Source: DASQTB01 sp035642095 (GTDB lineage: Bacteria > Actinomycetota > UBA4738 > CALAEC01). From it: DNA of 12,105 nucleotides. Below, piece by piece: positions 1 through 6,208 of the stretch (position 1 is the first letter of the stretch; every line of letters begins with the position of its first letter). The notes below the pieces were generated by a model. That model ran no database searches. It was not told the origin of the DNA and saw only the letters and a list, made by a program, of their open reading frames with translations. The stretch lies in assembly GCA_035642095.1 (NCBI GenBank), contig DASQTB010000151.1, forward strand, positions 1 through 12,105, given 5' to 3'. A program made the position numbers and the translations under genes.

Positions 1-357
1 CAGGTCGACTATCAGCGGACCGACCTCGATCACCTCCGGCGGTTCCCGGGGCGGCCACCGCTCCCCGTACTCGGTCCAGTAGTGGTGCACGTGGGCGCTT
101 CGGAGGAGCTCTCGCTCGCCCGGAAGGATCTTCGCTTCGTACCACCGCTCGCCGGCAAAGGTTCGCAGCGCGTCGAGGTCCCTCCACATCGTGGTGACCA
201 GGAACTCATCTGGGGAGGCTTCGGTGGGCGTCCCCAGGTGGACACCGAGCATCCCGGGATGGGACCGGAAGTGCGGGATCCCCTGCTCCTTAAGGAGCCG
301 GCGGAACGCCTCCTGCTTGCCGGGCTGAACGACGCCGCGGAAGACCCGGATGATCAC
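1..357 (-). CDS. ABM-domain protein, partial (C-terminus beyond left edge)
   Basis: The frame reads without a stop from a GTG at 357 to base 1, giving 119 residues, so the C-terminus is missing. It starts MIIRVFRGVVQPGKQEAF and continues with a pattern typical of ferredoxin-like antibiotic biosynthesis monooxygenase (ABM) domains: a first strand, a helix around residues 13-25, HPGMLGVHLG near 34-43, then FLVTTMWRDLDALRTFAGE near 53-71. ABM proteins are small dimeric alpha/beta-barrel enzymes or haem-binding proteins. The substrate cannot be told here. The GTG was chosen because a GAAAAT hexamer lies exactly 7 nt upstream, like the -10 boxes of neighbouring genes. An AGGA also lies 11 nt upstream. 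It diverges from the DCC-family gene, with 66 bp between the starts. The ABM assignment comes from sequence pattern only. Confidence 0.72.
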   Translation of the reverse strand, partial: MIIRVFRGVVQPGKQEAFRRLLKEQGIPHFRSHPGMLGVHLGTPTEASPDEFLVTTMWRDLDALRTFAGERWYEAKILPGERELLRSAHVHHYWTEYGERWPPREPPEVIEVGPLIVDL

Positions 358-364
358 GTCGCGA

Positions 365-370
365 ATTTTC
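365..370 (-). promoter_or_regulatory. Putative -10 box of the ABM-domain gene
   Basis: GAAAAT on the minus strand ends 7 nt before the GTG start. It keeps the A at position 2 and T at position 6 of TANNNT but lacks the first T. If used, transcription would begin at or next to the start codon. No clear -35 box is visible. Confidence 0.4.
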
Positions 371-410
371 CTACGAACGTCCCGTCGGCGCGCCGGGCCG
401 GGCTTCGGCG

Positions 411-416
411 TACGCT
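411..416 (+). promoter_or_regulatory. Putative -10 box, leaderless start of the DCC gene
   Basis: TACGCT matches TANNNT and is followed by 7 nt and then the ATG at 424. No Shine-Dalgarno sequence precedes the ATG, which fits a leaderless mRNA. Confidence 0.55.
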
Positions 417-423
417 CGACGGC

Positions 424-858
424 ATGGGGCCGGATCGCGAGCGCACGGCCGGTCGTCCCCGGACCGAGCTGCTCCTCTTCGACGGTGACTGTGGCTTCTG
501 CACATGGGCCGCCGGATGGGTGGAGCGACGGCTCCCGTCCCGAGCGGGCGCCGAGCCCTGGCAGTCCATCGACGATCTCGGCCGGTACGGCCTGGCCGCC
601 GGCGACGTGTCCACGGCCGTCTATTGGATCGACGCCGCCGGACGTCCGCATCGAGGTCACCTCGCCTTCGCCGAGGCCCTCCGGGCCATGAGTCCGGGCT
701 GGCGATTGGTGGGAACGGCCATGCGGGTCCCGCCGATCAGCTGGCTGGCGGCGCTCCTGTACGAGCTCGTGGCCCGGTTCCGCCATCTCCTCCCTGGCTC
801 CACGCCGGCCTGCCGTACGTGGCGCCGGAGCGACGAACACTCGACACCTTCTCGGTAG
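424..858 (+). CDS. DCC-family thiol-disulfide oxidoreductase-like protein (DUF393)
   Basis: This 144-residue protein has the hallmark FDGDCGFC at residues 19-26, the Asp-x-Asp-Cys-x-x-Cys signature of the DCC/DUF393 family. Members have a thioredoxin-like fold and are presumed to do dithiol-disulfide chemistry with the CxxC pair, here Cys23 and Cys26. The remainder also fits the family: a helix with WAAGWVERR, the segment STAVYWIDAAGRPHRG, and a C-terminal half rich in hydrophobic residues and arginine. The length is normal. The reading frame is open further upstream, but the ATG at 424 fits best because it lies 7 nt after a TACGCT box and leaves only a 13-residue lead before the conserved core. 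It is divergent from the ABM-domain gene. The partner or substrate is unknown. Confidence 0.88.
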   Translation: MGPDRERTAGRPRTELLLFDGDCGFCTWAAGWVERRLPSRAGAEPWQSIDDLGRYGLAAGDVSTAVYWIDAAGRPHRGHLAFAEALRAMSPGWRLVGTAMRVPPISWLAALLYELVARFRHLLPGSTPACRTWRRSDEHSTPSR

Positions 859-862
859 CCTC

Positions 863-903
863 CGCTCGTTTCGGCCCCCTTGCTTGCGGGGCAAAACGAA
901 GCG
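863..903. other. Long imperfect hairpin between the DCC and DUF6766 genes
   Basis: The arms 863-878 and 888-903 pair over about 14 bp. CGCT pairs with AGCG, CGTTT with AAACG, and GCCCC with GGGGC, with single bulges (A899, G874), one C-A mismatch and a 9-nt loop. It starts 5 bp after the DCC stop codon and ends just before the Shine-Dalgarno of the next gene. No T-run follows, so it is not a textbook intrinsic terminator. It may instead be a 5'-leader structure or an mRNA-stabilising stem. Confidence 0.5.
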
Positions 904-908
904 ACCGA

Positions 909-916
909 AAGGAGGG
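909..916 (+). promoter_or_regulatory. Strong ribosome binding site of the DUF6766 gene
   Basis: AAGGAGGG lies about 5 nt before the ATG at 922. It fixes this start over the in-frame ATG at 880, which falls within the hairpin. This gene therefore uses a Shine-Dalgarno leader, unlike many of its neighbours. Confidence 0.8.
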
Positions 917-921
917 ATCGG

Positions 922-1359
922 ATGACCACCCTGTTCCTGGTGATCGGGCTGGTGATCACGGCGGGCGGAGCCCTCTACCTGGTGGGCTCTTTGTTCAGGA
1001 GCATCCAGGCCGAGCGACGCAGCTCCAACCTTCAGAAGGTCTGGCGCCACTTTGGGCTGTCGATCGCCTTCTGCCTCCTGTTCCTGACGTCATGGGTCGG
1101 GCAGGCGGTCACCGAGTGGGAGGTCTACAAGAAGGAGCAGCAGGTTCACGGTCAGCCCCTGGCGGCACAGGATTTCACCTTCGAGTTCCTCCAGTCGACG
1201 CTGGAGAACTGGCAGTCCGAGTTCCTCCAGCTCTTCTCCTTCGTGGTCCTGTCGGCGCTGCTGATCCACCGGGGAAGCGCGGAGTCGAAGGACAGCGACG
1301 ACCGGATGGAGGCCGCCCTTACCCGGATCGAGAAGCGGCTCGAGCAGTTGGGGGGCTGA
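922..1359 (+). CDS. DUF6766-family membrane protein
   Basis: This 145-residue protein has an N-terminal membrane segment at about residues 3-23 and a second at about 43-63. The conserved-looking block ENWQSEFLQLFSFVVLSALLI at about 95-115 forms a third hydrophobic stretch, and the tail is charged and helical (EAALTRIEKRLEQL). The NWQSEFLQL motif and this layout match what I remember of DUF6766, a family with no established function. A strong AAGGAGGG site sets the start. It follows the DCC gene by 63 bp and meets the hemerythrin gene tail to tail with a 6-bp gap. Co-transcription with the DCC gene is possible, but the hairpin between them leaves that open. Confidence 0.8.
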   Translation: MTTLFLVIGLVITAGGALYLVGSLFRSIQAERRSSNLQKVWRHFGLSIAFCLLFLTSWVGQAVTEWEVYKKEQQVHGQPLAAQDFTFEFLQSTLENWQSEFLQLFSFVVLSALLIHRGSAESKDSDDRMEAALTRIEKRLEQLGG

Positions 1360-1365
1360 TCCCGG

Positions 1366-1827
1366 TCAGGCGACCTCGGACGGCTTCTGAGGCGCCGACA
1401 TCTTCGCTTCCCTCATCTGCTCCCCCAGGCTCTCCAGCTCCTCCTTCGACAGGAGCTGCTGGACCTCAGGAAACATCTCGCTTTCTTCTTCCTCGACGTG
1501 GTGGCGGACGTCGGCGATGAGACTGCGCACGGTCTGATCGAACCTCGGGTCCTCGGCCTCCATCGTCTCCAGCTCGGCCAGGGTCCGCGTCGCCTTGGCG
1601 TGCTCCTGGTACGCCTCCGCGATCATCTGCTCGGTCTCGCCCCGAGCCTCTCGGGTGGCCGGATAGAAGATCTCTTCTTCGATGGTGGCGTGGACCGAGA
1701 GCTCCTTGATGACGCGGTCCACCAGTTGCCGCTTGTCCTTGTACGCCTCTTGGTCGGCCTCCTCATACCGCCCGAACAGGTCCTCGACGCTCTTGTGGTC
1801 GTCCTCGAGTAGCTGGACGGCATCCAT
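1366..1827 (-). CDS. Hemerythrin-like (HHE domain) protein
   Basis: This 153-residue four-helix protein carries the di-iron ligand pattern of hemerythrin/HHE domains. DDH gives His11, HATIEEEIFYP gives His46 and Glu50, EAYQEH gives His76, and HHVEEEESEMFP gives His110 and Glu114. Such proteins bind a non-haem di-iron centre and act in oxygen, nitric oxide or iron handling. The exact role here is not known. The length is normal for a single-domain cytosolic member, and no membrane segment or signal peptide is seen. The ATG is fixed by an excellent AAGGAGG site 6 nt upstream. Its stop codon lies 6 bp from that of the convergent DUF6766 gene. It lies 78 bp downstream of the small acidic gene on the same strand, so the two may be co-expressed. 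Confidence 0.93.
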   Translation of the reverse strand: MDAVQLLEDDHKSVEDLFGRYEEADQEAYKDKRQLVDRVIKELSVHATIEEEIFYPATREARGETEQMIAEAYQEHAKATRTLAELETMEAEDPRFDQTVRSLIADVRHHVEEEESEMFPEVQQLLSKEELESLGEQMREAKMSAPQKPSEVA

Positions 1828-1833
1828 CCCAGG

Positions 1834-1840
1834 CCTCCTT
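1834..1840 (-). promoter_or_regulatory. Shine-Dalgarno site of the hemerythrin-like gene
   Basis: AAGGAGG on the minus strand lies 6 nt before the ATG at 1827 and decides that start. Confidence 0.85.
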
Positions 1841-1883
1841 CGTCTCGGCTCCGGGAGGCATTACCCCTTGGACCATTCGGGCT

Positions 1884-1889
1884 AACCTA
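1884..1889 (-). promoter_or_regulatory. Candidate -10 box of the hemerythrin-like gene
   Basis: TAGGTT matches TANNNT and would give a leader of about 50 nt containing the AAGGAGG site. A TAAT-containing stretch closer to the gene (about 1860-1864) is an alternative. Support is sequence match only. Confidence 0.25.
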
Positions 1890-1905
1890 GCGAGGCTGGC
1901 AAATG

Positions 1906-2076
1906 CTACCTGGGCCGGTCCTCGGCCTCATCGTCCTGGGCTTCGTCACCCGGGGGCGGCTCGGGCCGGGCACCCTCGGAGTCGCCCGGTCCCGGGTCCT
2001 CGGGCGAGGCCCGGTCGGCCTCGACCGTCGGATCCTCGACCTCCTCGTCCCCTCGGCGCTCGTCGTCCGATGCCAT
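1906..2076 (-). CDS. Small acidic hypothetical protein (56 aa)
   Basis: An ATG at 2076 opens a 56-residue frame ending in TAG. It begins MASDDERRGDEEVEDPTVEA and ends DEAQDDEAEDRPR. The protein is made mostly of Asp, Glu, Pro, Gly and Arg and has no hydrophobic core, so it should be disordered and strongly acidic. A GGGAGGGG stretch sits just before the ATG and could serve as ribosome binding site, although the spacing is short. It lies upstream of, and in the same direction as, the hemerythrin gene. I recognise no family. Low-complexity composition alone can arise by chance in GC-rich DNA, but the start, purine-rich site and gap-filling position favour a real gene. Confidence 0.5.
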   Translation of the reverse strand: MASDDERRGDEEVEDPTVEADRASPEDPGPGDSEGARPEPPPGDEAQDDEAEDRPR

Positions 2077-2125
2077 GCCCCTCCCGTTCCCCGGCAGCGG
2101 GGAGGCGAAACGGCTACCTACCCGG

Positions 2126-2140
2126 GGTCGTCTCGCGACC
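2126..2140 (-). terminator. Short hairpin at the end of the first winged-helix gene
   Basis: GGTCG and CGACC form a 5-bp stem around a 5-nt loop and touch the TAG stop codon at 2142-2140. A second 6-bp stem (TCCCCG/CGGGGA, about 2088-2103) follows downstream on the minus strand. Neither has a U-tract, so termination is only a suggestion. Confidence 0.3.
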
Positions 2141-3192
2141 TATTCGCCGTGAAACGCGGCCAGGCGGTCGGCTTCGTCGTCGAGCTCGCTCCGAGAGCCC
2201 TTGGACAGCCGGCGGAACGGCTCGACGCGCAGCCGGCCCTTGTCGTACCGCCACGTCCCCGCGACCTGACCGTCGATCAGGAAGGTGGGCACGGAGTGAG
2301 GCGTCTTCGTGTCGAACACTCGCGGTCGATATTTCTCCGGAAGGATCTGGGTCCGGCGGGCGTGCGCCAGGAGCGTGGCGTCCCACGTCGGCAAGAACCG
2401 GACCGGCGCCGGGGTCTCCCCGTCGGGCAGGGGGGCTCGCGGGAGGTCGAGCAGCTCGCCGCCGTCCTCGTCGCGGAACCGGCGAAGGGTCAGCCGGTCG
2501 ATCACCGGACGGAGTGTCGTCGCCGGGAGCCCGGCCCAGGAGCCCAGGTCCCTCAGCGAGGCCGGCCCGAAGCCGGCCAGGTACCGCACCACGAGGTGCT
2601 CTCGGCCCTCAGCCTCGGTCGCGGTGGACGGACCGATCCAGTCCTCGGCCAGGCCGTACAGGTCGGCCCGGCGCTGCTCCCACGTCCCCGATGGGGGGAC
2701 CCGGACCATGTCCAGCCAGAGCCCCGCCCCCGACCACGCCATCCGGGGGAACCCCGCTTCCTGGAGGAGCTTCATCAGCTCGGGCTGCCGCAGTGGACCT
2801 TCCCGGAGCCGCTTTCGAAGGAAGGAGGCCACCTTCTCCATGTCCAGGCCCTCGACCTCGTGTCGCTGCACCCGGGTCCACCATTCGCGACGGCCCTTCC
2901 GGATCGCCTCGACCATCGGCCCGTAGTCGCCCGCCGAGACGATGTGGATGGTGGTTCGCATCAGCGTCGCCTGGACCACCCGTCTCTGCTCCAGGGCCCT
3001 GGTCAGGGCGGGACGGCCGAAGCCCGCCAGTCGCGACCACAGCCCGATGTACGCCGAGGGCGCGTACTGGGTCTGGAGGCCGGCCAGGCGCTCCACGGCC
3101 CGGGGAACGGGCAGCTTCGACCGTTCCAGCAGCAGCTGACGGGCCAGAAGGGCTCGGTTGAGCTCACGGGTGGTCAGGACCCGCTCCGGCAC
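2140..3192 (-). CDS. Winged-helix DNA-binding protein, AlkZ/YcaQ-like (HTH_42), with QxQ motif
   Basis: This 350-residue protein is built like the HTH_42 (PF06224) winged-helix superfamily that includes the DNA glycosylases AlkZ and YcaQ/AlkX. Family marks are LAGLQTQYAP at 36-45, LMRTTIHIV at 77-85, a winged-helix stretch with REGPLRQPELMKLL near 129-142, RYLAGFGPASLRDLGSWAGL in the middle, and RFLPTWDATLL toward the C-terminus. Gln40-Thr-Gln42 lies where AlkZ has its catalytic QxQ. AlkZ enzymes remove bulky or crosslinked alkylated bases. Many relatives are uncharacterised, so activity is inferred. The GTG start at 3192 follows a CAGAAT -10-like box by 7 nt, indicating a leaderless mRNA. 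It is head to head with a paralog whose start is 31 bp away. Confidence 0.88.
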   Translation of the reverse strand: MPERVLTTRELNRALLARQLLLERSKLPVPRAVERLAGLQTQYAPSAYIGLWSRLAGFGRPALTRALEQRRVVQATLMRTTIHIVSAGDYGPMVEAIRKGRREWWTRVQRHEVEGLDMEKVASFLRKRLREGPLRQPELMKLLQEAGFPRMAWSGAGLWLDMVRVPPSGTWEQRRADLYGLAEDWIGPSTATEAEGREHLVVRYLAGFGPASLRDLGSWAGLPATTLRPVIDRLTLRRFRDEDGGELLDLPRAPLPDGETPAPVRFLPTWDATLLAHARRTQILPEKYRPRVFDTKTPHSVPTFLIDGQVAGTWRYDKGRLRVEPFRRLSKGSRSELDDEADRLAAFHGE

Positions 3193-3199
3193 GAGCGTG

Positions 3200-3205
3200 A
3201 TTCTG
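3200..3205 (-). promoter_or_regulatory. Putative -10 box of the first winged-helix gene
   Basis: CAGAAT on the minus strand ends 7 nt before the GTG at 3192. It shares A2 and T6 with TANNNT. Only 5 bp separate it from the opposing -10 box at 3211-3216. Confidence 0.45.
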
Positions 3206-3210
3206 CCCCG

Positions 3211-3216
3211 TACACT
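3211..3216 (+). promoter_or_regulatory. Putative -10 box of the second winged-helix gene
   Basis: TACACT, a TANNNT match, is followed by 7 nt and the GTG at 3224. There is no Shine-Dalgarno sequence. It lies almost back to back with the opposing CAGAAT box. Confidence 0.55.
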
Positions 3217-3223
3217 CCCCGCC

Positions 3224-4318
3224 GTGCCCAGTCCCCCGACCCTGTCCGACGACGGGCTCCGCCGTTCCCGGATCGCCGCTCAGCTCCTTCACCGCCCGCA
3301 GCGGGCCGGGCCGCCTCGGCTCGTCCGTCACCTCCTGGGCGTCCAGGCCCAGATCCTTCCCGCAGCGGGCCTGGCCCTTCGAGCCCGGGCCGAAGGGGTG
3401 ACCGAGGACCGGGTCGACCGGGCCCGGCTCCGGGATCGGTCGATCGTGTGGACCTGGGCGATGCGGGGGACCCTCCATCTCATCCCCACGGACGTCCTCG
3501 GGTGGCTGGTGCCGCTGACGCTGGAGTCCGGTGTGACCCAGGCCCGGCGACGGCTCTCCCAGCTGGGCATCCCGGACGATCCCGAACGGGCCGTTCGAGC
3601 GGTCCACCGGATGCTCGACCGGGACGGTCCGCTCACCCGGAGGGAGATCGAGGAGCGGCTCCGACGGGCCGGATACCGACCGGAGGGTTACGCCGCCGCC
3701 TACCTCGTGTGGCTGGGGACGCCGCGGCACATCGTGGTGTTCGGCCCCGAGCGGGACGGAGAGAACACGTACATCCTGTCCCGGGACTGGGCCGGCCCCT
3801 CGGAGAGGCTCGACCGGCAGCCGGCCCTAGCCGAGCTGACGGGGCGATACCTCGCCGCGCACGGACCGGCCACCCCCGGGGACCTGGCCTTCTGGGCCGG
3901 CATCCGGGCGGCCGAGGCCCGGCGGGGCTGGAAGGCCATCGAGGACCGGCTGGAAGAGGTCCAAACCTCCCGGGGACCGATGTGGAGGTTGAGGGCGCAC
4001 CGGCCGGAGCTGCCTCGCGGCATCGTTCGGCTCCTCCCGAGCTTCGACGAGTACCTCCTGGGTTGGAAGGACCGCTCCTATGTAGCCGACGCGAGCTCGT
4101 GGCGGCGGGTCAACCCCGGGGGCGGCTGGTATCACCCCGCGGTGGTGGCAGACGGGCGGGCCATCGGAACGTGGAAAACGGAGAGGCGGGTGGACGGGAT
4201 CGCGCTCCGGGTCCGGCGGTTCTCCACGGTGCCGCCGGCGGTTCGGAGGAAGCTCCGCCAGGAGGGGCAGGATGTCGGCCGGTACCTGAAGCGGCCGGTC
4301 GACATCGAGGTGGGCTGA
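3224..4318 (+). CDS. Second winged-helix AlkZ/YcaQ-like protein with QxQ motif
   Basis: This 364-residue protein is a distant paralog of its divergent neighbour. It shows the same landmarks in the same order: LLGVQAQILPAAGL with Gln41-Ala-Gln43, WAMRGTLHLI at about 78-87 (an R-x-T-[LI]-H motif), DGPLTRREIEERLRRAGY as a winged-helix segment, LTGRYLAAHGPATPGDLAFWAG, RLLPSFDEYLLGW, and near the end VVADGRAIGTWK followed by a basic region. These fit the HTH_42 family. A role in repair of alkylated or crosslinked DNA is inferred from family membership. I chose the GTG at 3224 because TACACT precedes it by 7 nt. An upstream in-frame ATG at 3158 would overlap the neighbour's coding region and adds residues without family resemblance. 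It ends 19 bp from the convergent membrane-protein gene. Confidence 0.88.
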   Translation: MPSPPTLSDDGLRRSRIAAQLLHRPQRAGPPRLVRHLLGVQAQILPAAGLALRARAEGVTEDRVDRARLRDRSIVWTWAMRGTLHLIPTDVLGWLVPLTLESGVTQARRRLSQLGIPDDPERAVRAVHRMLDRDGPLTRREIEERLRRAGYRPEGYAAAYLVWLGTPRHIVVFGPERDGENTYILSRDWAGPSERLDRQPALAELTGRYLAAHGPATPGDLAFWAGIRAAEARRGWKAIEDRLEEVQTSRGPMWRLRAHRPELPRGIVRLLPSFDEYLLGWKDRSYVADASSWRRVNPGGGWYHPAVVADGRAIGTWKTERRVDGIALRVRRFSTVPPAVRRKLRQEGQDVGRYLKRPVDIEVG

Positions 4319-4337
4319 ACGCCTGGGGTGGTCCGGA

Positions 4338-4943
4338 TCAGTCGCCCCGGATCGGACGCCGCTTCTCCTCGGAGCTCGGGCCGATCGGTCCGCCGTCTCC
4401 GATGAAGTCTGTCCGCATCGCCCCCAGCCGGGTGAGCTCCGCCTCGGCCCGTCGGAGCTCGTCGGGATCCTTTGAATGCACCCCGACCACGAACGCTCTA
4501 TCGACGTCCATCTGCTCTCCCTCGTGGAGGTCCATCGGCTTGGTCACTCCCCCCGCCACGAACCCGACCGTCCCTCCGGCGACGGCGCCGATGGCCGCTC
4601 CGGCCAGCAGGCCGAACGGCAGCGGCACGTCGAACGCCGCCGACACGACCCATCCGAGGAGGAGCCCGGCCACGATCCCCGCCCCGATGGCGATCGGAAC
4701 CCACGAGGCGATGCCCTTGGTCATCCCCTTGGTGAACGGACCCACGTTCCCGGGCCCGGCCACCATCGATTCGACTTCGTCCCGCATCTCGGCCTTGGCC
4801 ACCCGCCGTCGATCGGCGGCGGCGTCGACAGTGACGGAGACATCTAGGTCGCTCTGCTCGAGCGCTCGGGCCGCCCGACGGGCGCTCTCCTCGTCCCGAA
4901 ACCCCGCCTCCAGGTGCCGAGCCAGATCCTCTGGTCGTTCCAT
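4338..4943 (-). CDS. Glycine-rich two-helix membrane protein, general stress protein-like
   Basis: This 201-residue protein has three parts. Residues 1-65 are soluble and charged, with GFRDEESARRAARALEQSD, which resembles the start of YflT/general-stress-type domains. Next come two membrane helices rich in Gly and Ala (about 83-104 and 107-130, including AGAAIGAVAGGTVGFVAGG), forming a glycine-zipper-like hairpin. The C-terminal soluble domain has DRAFVVGVHSKDPDELRRAEAELTRLGA, a second small alpha/beta unit. Function is unknown; similar proteins are often annotated as stress-related membrane proteins. The frame is open to 5129, but the ATG at 4943 is preferred because TAAGAC lies 7 nt upstream and because the longer version would overlap chrA and its promoter. 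It diverges from chrA. Confidence 0.85.
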   Translation of the reverse strand: MERPEDLARHLEAGFRDEESARRAARALEQSDLDVSVTVDAAADRRRVAKAEMRDEVESMVAGPGNVGPFTKGMTKGIASWVPIAIGAGIVAGLLLGWVVSAAFDVPLPFGLLAGAAIGAVAGGTVGFVAGGVTKPMDLHEGEQMDVDRAFVVGVHSKDPDELRRAEAELTRLGAMRTDFIGDGGPIGPSSEEKRRPIRGD

Positions 4944-4950
4944 ACGATGT

Positions 4951-4956
4951 GTCTTA
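4951..4956 (-). promoter_or_regulatory. Putative -10 box of the glycine-rich membrane protein gene
   Basis: TAAGAC on the minus strand ends 7 nt before the ATG at 4943. It matches TANNNT except for the last base. No ribosome binding site is seen. Confidence 0.4.
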
Positions 4957-5015
4957 CCCCGGTGGGTCCGGCCCACTACTCCTCGAGCCGCCGGGCATCG
5001 TCCGTGGCATTTCCG

Positions 5016-5021
5016 TACAGT
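5016..5021 (+). promoter_or_regulatory. Putative -10 box of chrA, leaderless
   Basis: TACAGT is followed by 7 nt and the GTG at 5029. The opposing -10 candidate is at 4951-4956, so 59 bp between the two are left for a regulator; I recognise no operator palindrome there. Confidence 0.55.
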
Positions 5022-5028
5022 CCCGTTC

Positions 5029-6183
5029 GTGCCGCGCCCTGATCCGGTCGAAGAACGGCCGACGTACCCATCGTTCCTCCGATATTTCCTCGGCTTGGGG
5101 ACGTGGGGGTTCGGCGGACCCATCGCCACCGTGGGCTACATCCAACGGGACCTGGTGGAACGGCGGCGATGGTTGAGGCGAGACGACTTCATGGACGGCG
5201 TCGCTCTCGGCCAAACCATGCCGGGACCTCTGGCCGCCCAGGTGGTCATGTGGATCGGCTTCTTGCGCCGGGGGACCCTCGGCGCGCTGGGGACCGCGGC
5301 CGTCTTCATCCTCCCCTCGTTCGTCCTCGTTCTCGTCGTCGCGGTCTTGTATGCGCGGTATCAGGGGCTCGACTGGGTCCAGGCGCTGTTCTACGGGATC
5401 GCCCCCGCGGTGATGGCCGTCATCGCCGTGGCTGCGGTCCGGCTGGCGCTACTGACGAACGGCCGAGACGTTCGCCTGTGGGTGATCTCGGCGATCACCA
5501 TGATCGTCACCGCGATCACGGGAGCCGAGATCGCCCTGGTGTTCGTGGCCGCGGGCGTGGCCATGATGCTGTGGGAAGCGCCCCCCAAACTGCGCCGTCC
5601 CCCCGCAGCTGCCCTGGTGCCCGGTCCGGCGCTGGCCCAGCTCACCGGCATCGAACCGGGACAACAGCTGTCGCTATTTCTATTCTTTCTCAAGGCCGGG
5701 GCCTTCATCTTCGGGAGCGGGCTGGCCATCGTCCCCTTCCTCCGCGACGGCGTGGTCGTCGAGCACGGATGGCTCACCGAGGGCCAGTTCCTCGACGCCG
5801 TAGCCATGGGCCTCATCACGCCCGGCCCGGTGGTGATCACGGCGACGTTCATCGGCTACCTGGTTGGTGGGTGGCTCGGTGCCGGGGTGGCCACCATCGG
5901 GATCTTCCTCCCGATCTATCTCGGCGTGGTGATCCCTGGGCCCTGGTTCGTGCGCCACCGCGACCACCCCCGGCTCCGCGGGTTCGTCAAGGGAGCGACG
6001 GCGTCCGCGGCCGGAGCCATCGGCGGCGCAACGGTCGTCCTGATCCAGGGTGCGGTGATCGACTGGACCACCGCCGGACTGGCTGCGGCGGGGTTGGTAT
6101 TCGTCCTGGTGTTCAGGAACCGGGAACCGATCCTCGTCGTCCTGGCGGGGATCGCCGGACTGTTTCTCCACCCCCTCGTCTGA
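5029..6183 (+). CDS. chrA: Chromate transporter, two-domain ChrA
   Basis: This 384-residue integral membrane protein contains two homologous CHR (PF02417) halves, as in long-chain ChrA. Half one has FLGLGTWGFGGP at about 20-31 and ALGQTMPGPLAAQVV at 59-73. Half two has AGAFIFGSGLAIVPFL at about 223-238 and MGLITPGPVVI at 260-270. The repeated GxGGP/GSG and PGP signatures identify the family. ChrA proteins expel chromate from the cytoplasm, giving resistance, and some relatives move other oxyanions. The length is normal. The GTG at 5029 was chosen from the TACAGT box 7 nt upstream. The frame has no stop for over 3 kb before it, but that stretch runs antisense to, or out of frame with, other genes. 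The gene ends within a strong hairpin shared with the next, convergent gene. No chrB-type regulator is in the window. Confidence 0.93.
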   Translation: MPRPDPVEERPTYPSFLRYFLGLGTWGFGGPIATVGYIQRDLVERRRWLRRDDFMDGVALGQTMPGPLAAQVVMWIGFLRRGTLGALGTAAVFILPSFVLVLVVAVLYARYQGLDWVQALFYGIAPAVMAVIAVAAVRLALLTNGRDVRLWVISAITMIVTAITGAEIALVFVAAGVAMMLWEAPPKLRRPPAAALVPGPALAQLTGIEPGQQLSLFLFFLKAGAFIFGSGLAIVPFLRDGVVVEHGWLTEGQFLDAVAMGLITPGPVVITATFIGYLVGGWLGAGVATIGIFLPIYLGVVIPGPWFVRHRDHPRLRGFVKGATASAAGAIGGATVVLIQGAVIDWTTAGLAAAGLVFVLVFRNREPILVVLAGIAGLFLHPLV

Positions 6184-6208
6184 CCCTTCCGCCTTCGGCG
6201 GCGGGTCA
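6181..6208. terminator. Bidirectional hairpin built from both stop codons
   Basis: TGACCC (6181-6186) pairs with GGGTCA (6203-6208), and inside it CCGCC (6189-6193) pairs with GGCGG (6197-6201) around a TTC loop, with a small internal loop between the two stems. The outer stem contains the chrA TGA at 6181-6183 and, on the other strand, the TGA of the 65-residue gene at 6208-6206. It should fold in both transcripts. No long T-run follows on either side, so the ability to terminate is inferred from stem strength and position. Confidence 0.7.

Noticed and set aside
880..921. Upstream ATG at 880 as the start of the DUF6766 protein.
   Set aside because: It lies in the loop/stem of the hairpin without a ribosome binding site; the ATG at 922 has AAGGAGGG at proper spacing and begins the membrane segment.
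1356..1370. CTGA/TCAG pairing of the two stop codons in the DUF6766/hemerythrin convergent gap, similar to the chrA hairpin.
   Set aside because: Only 4 bp pair around a 6-nt loop, too weak to call a terminator.
1903..5028. A stop-free plus-strand frame of more than 3 kb in front of chrA that could suggest a giant fusion protein.
   Set aside because: It runs antisense to the hemerythrin-side small gene, the first winged-helix gene and the membrane protein gene, and is out of frame with the second winged-helix gene. Its translation is Arg/Pro/Gly-rich low complexity. GC-rich DNA has few chance stops.
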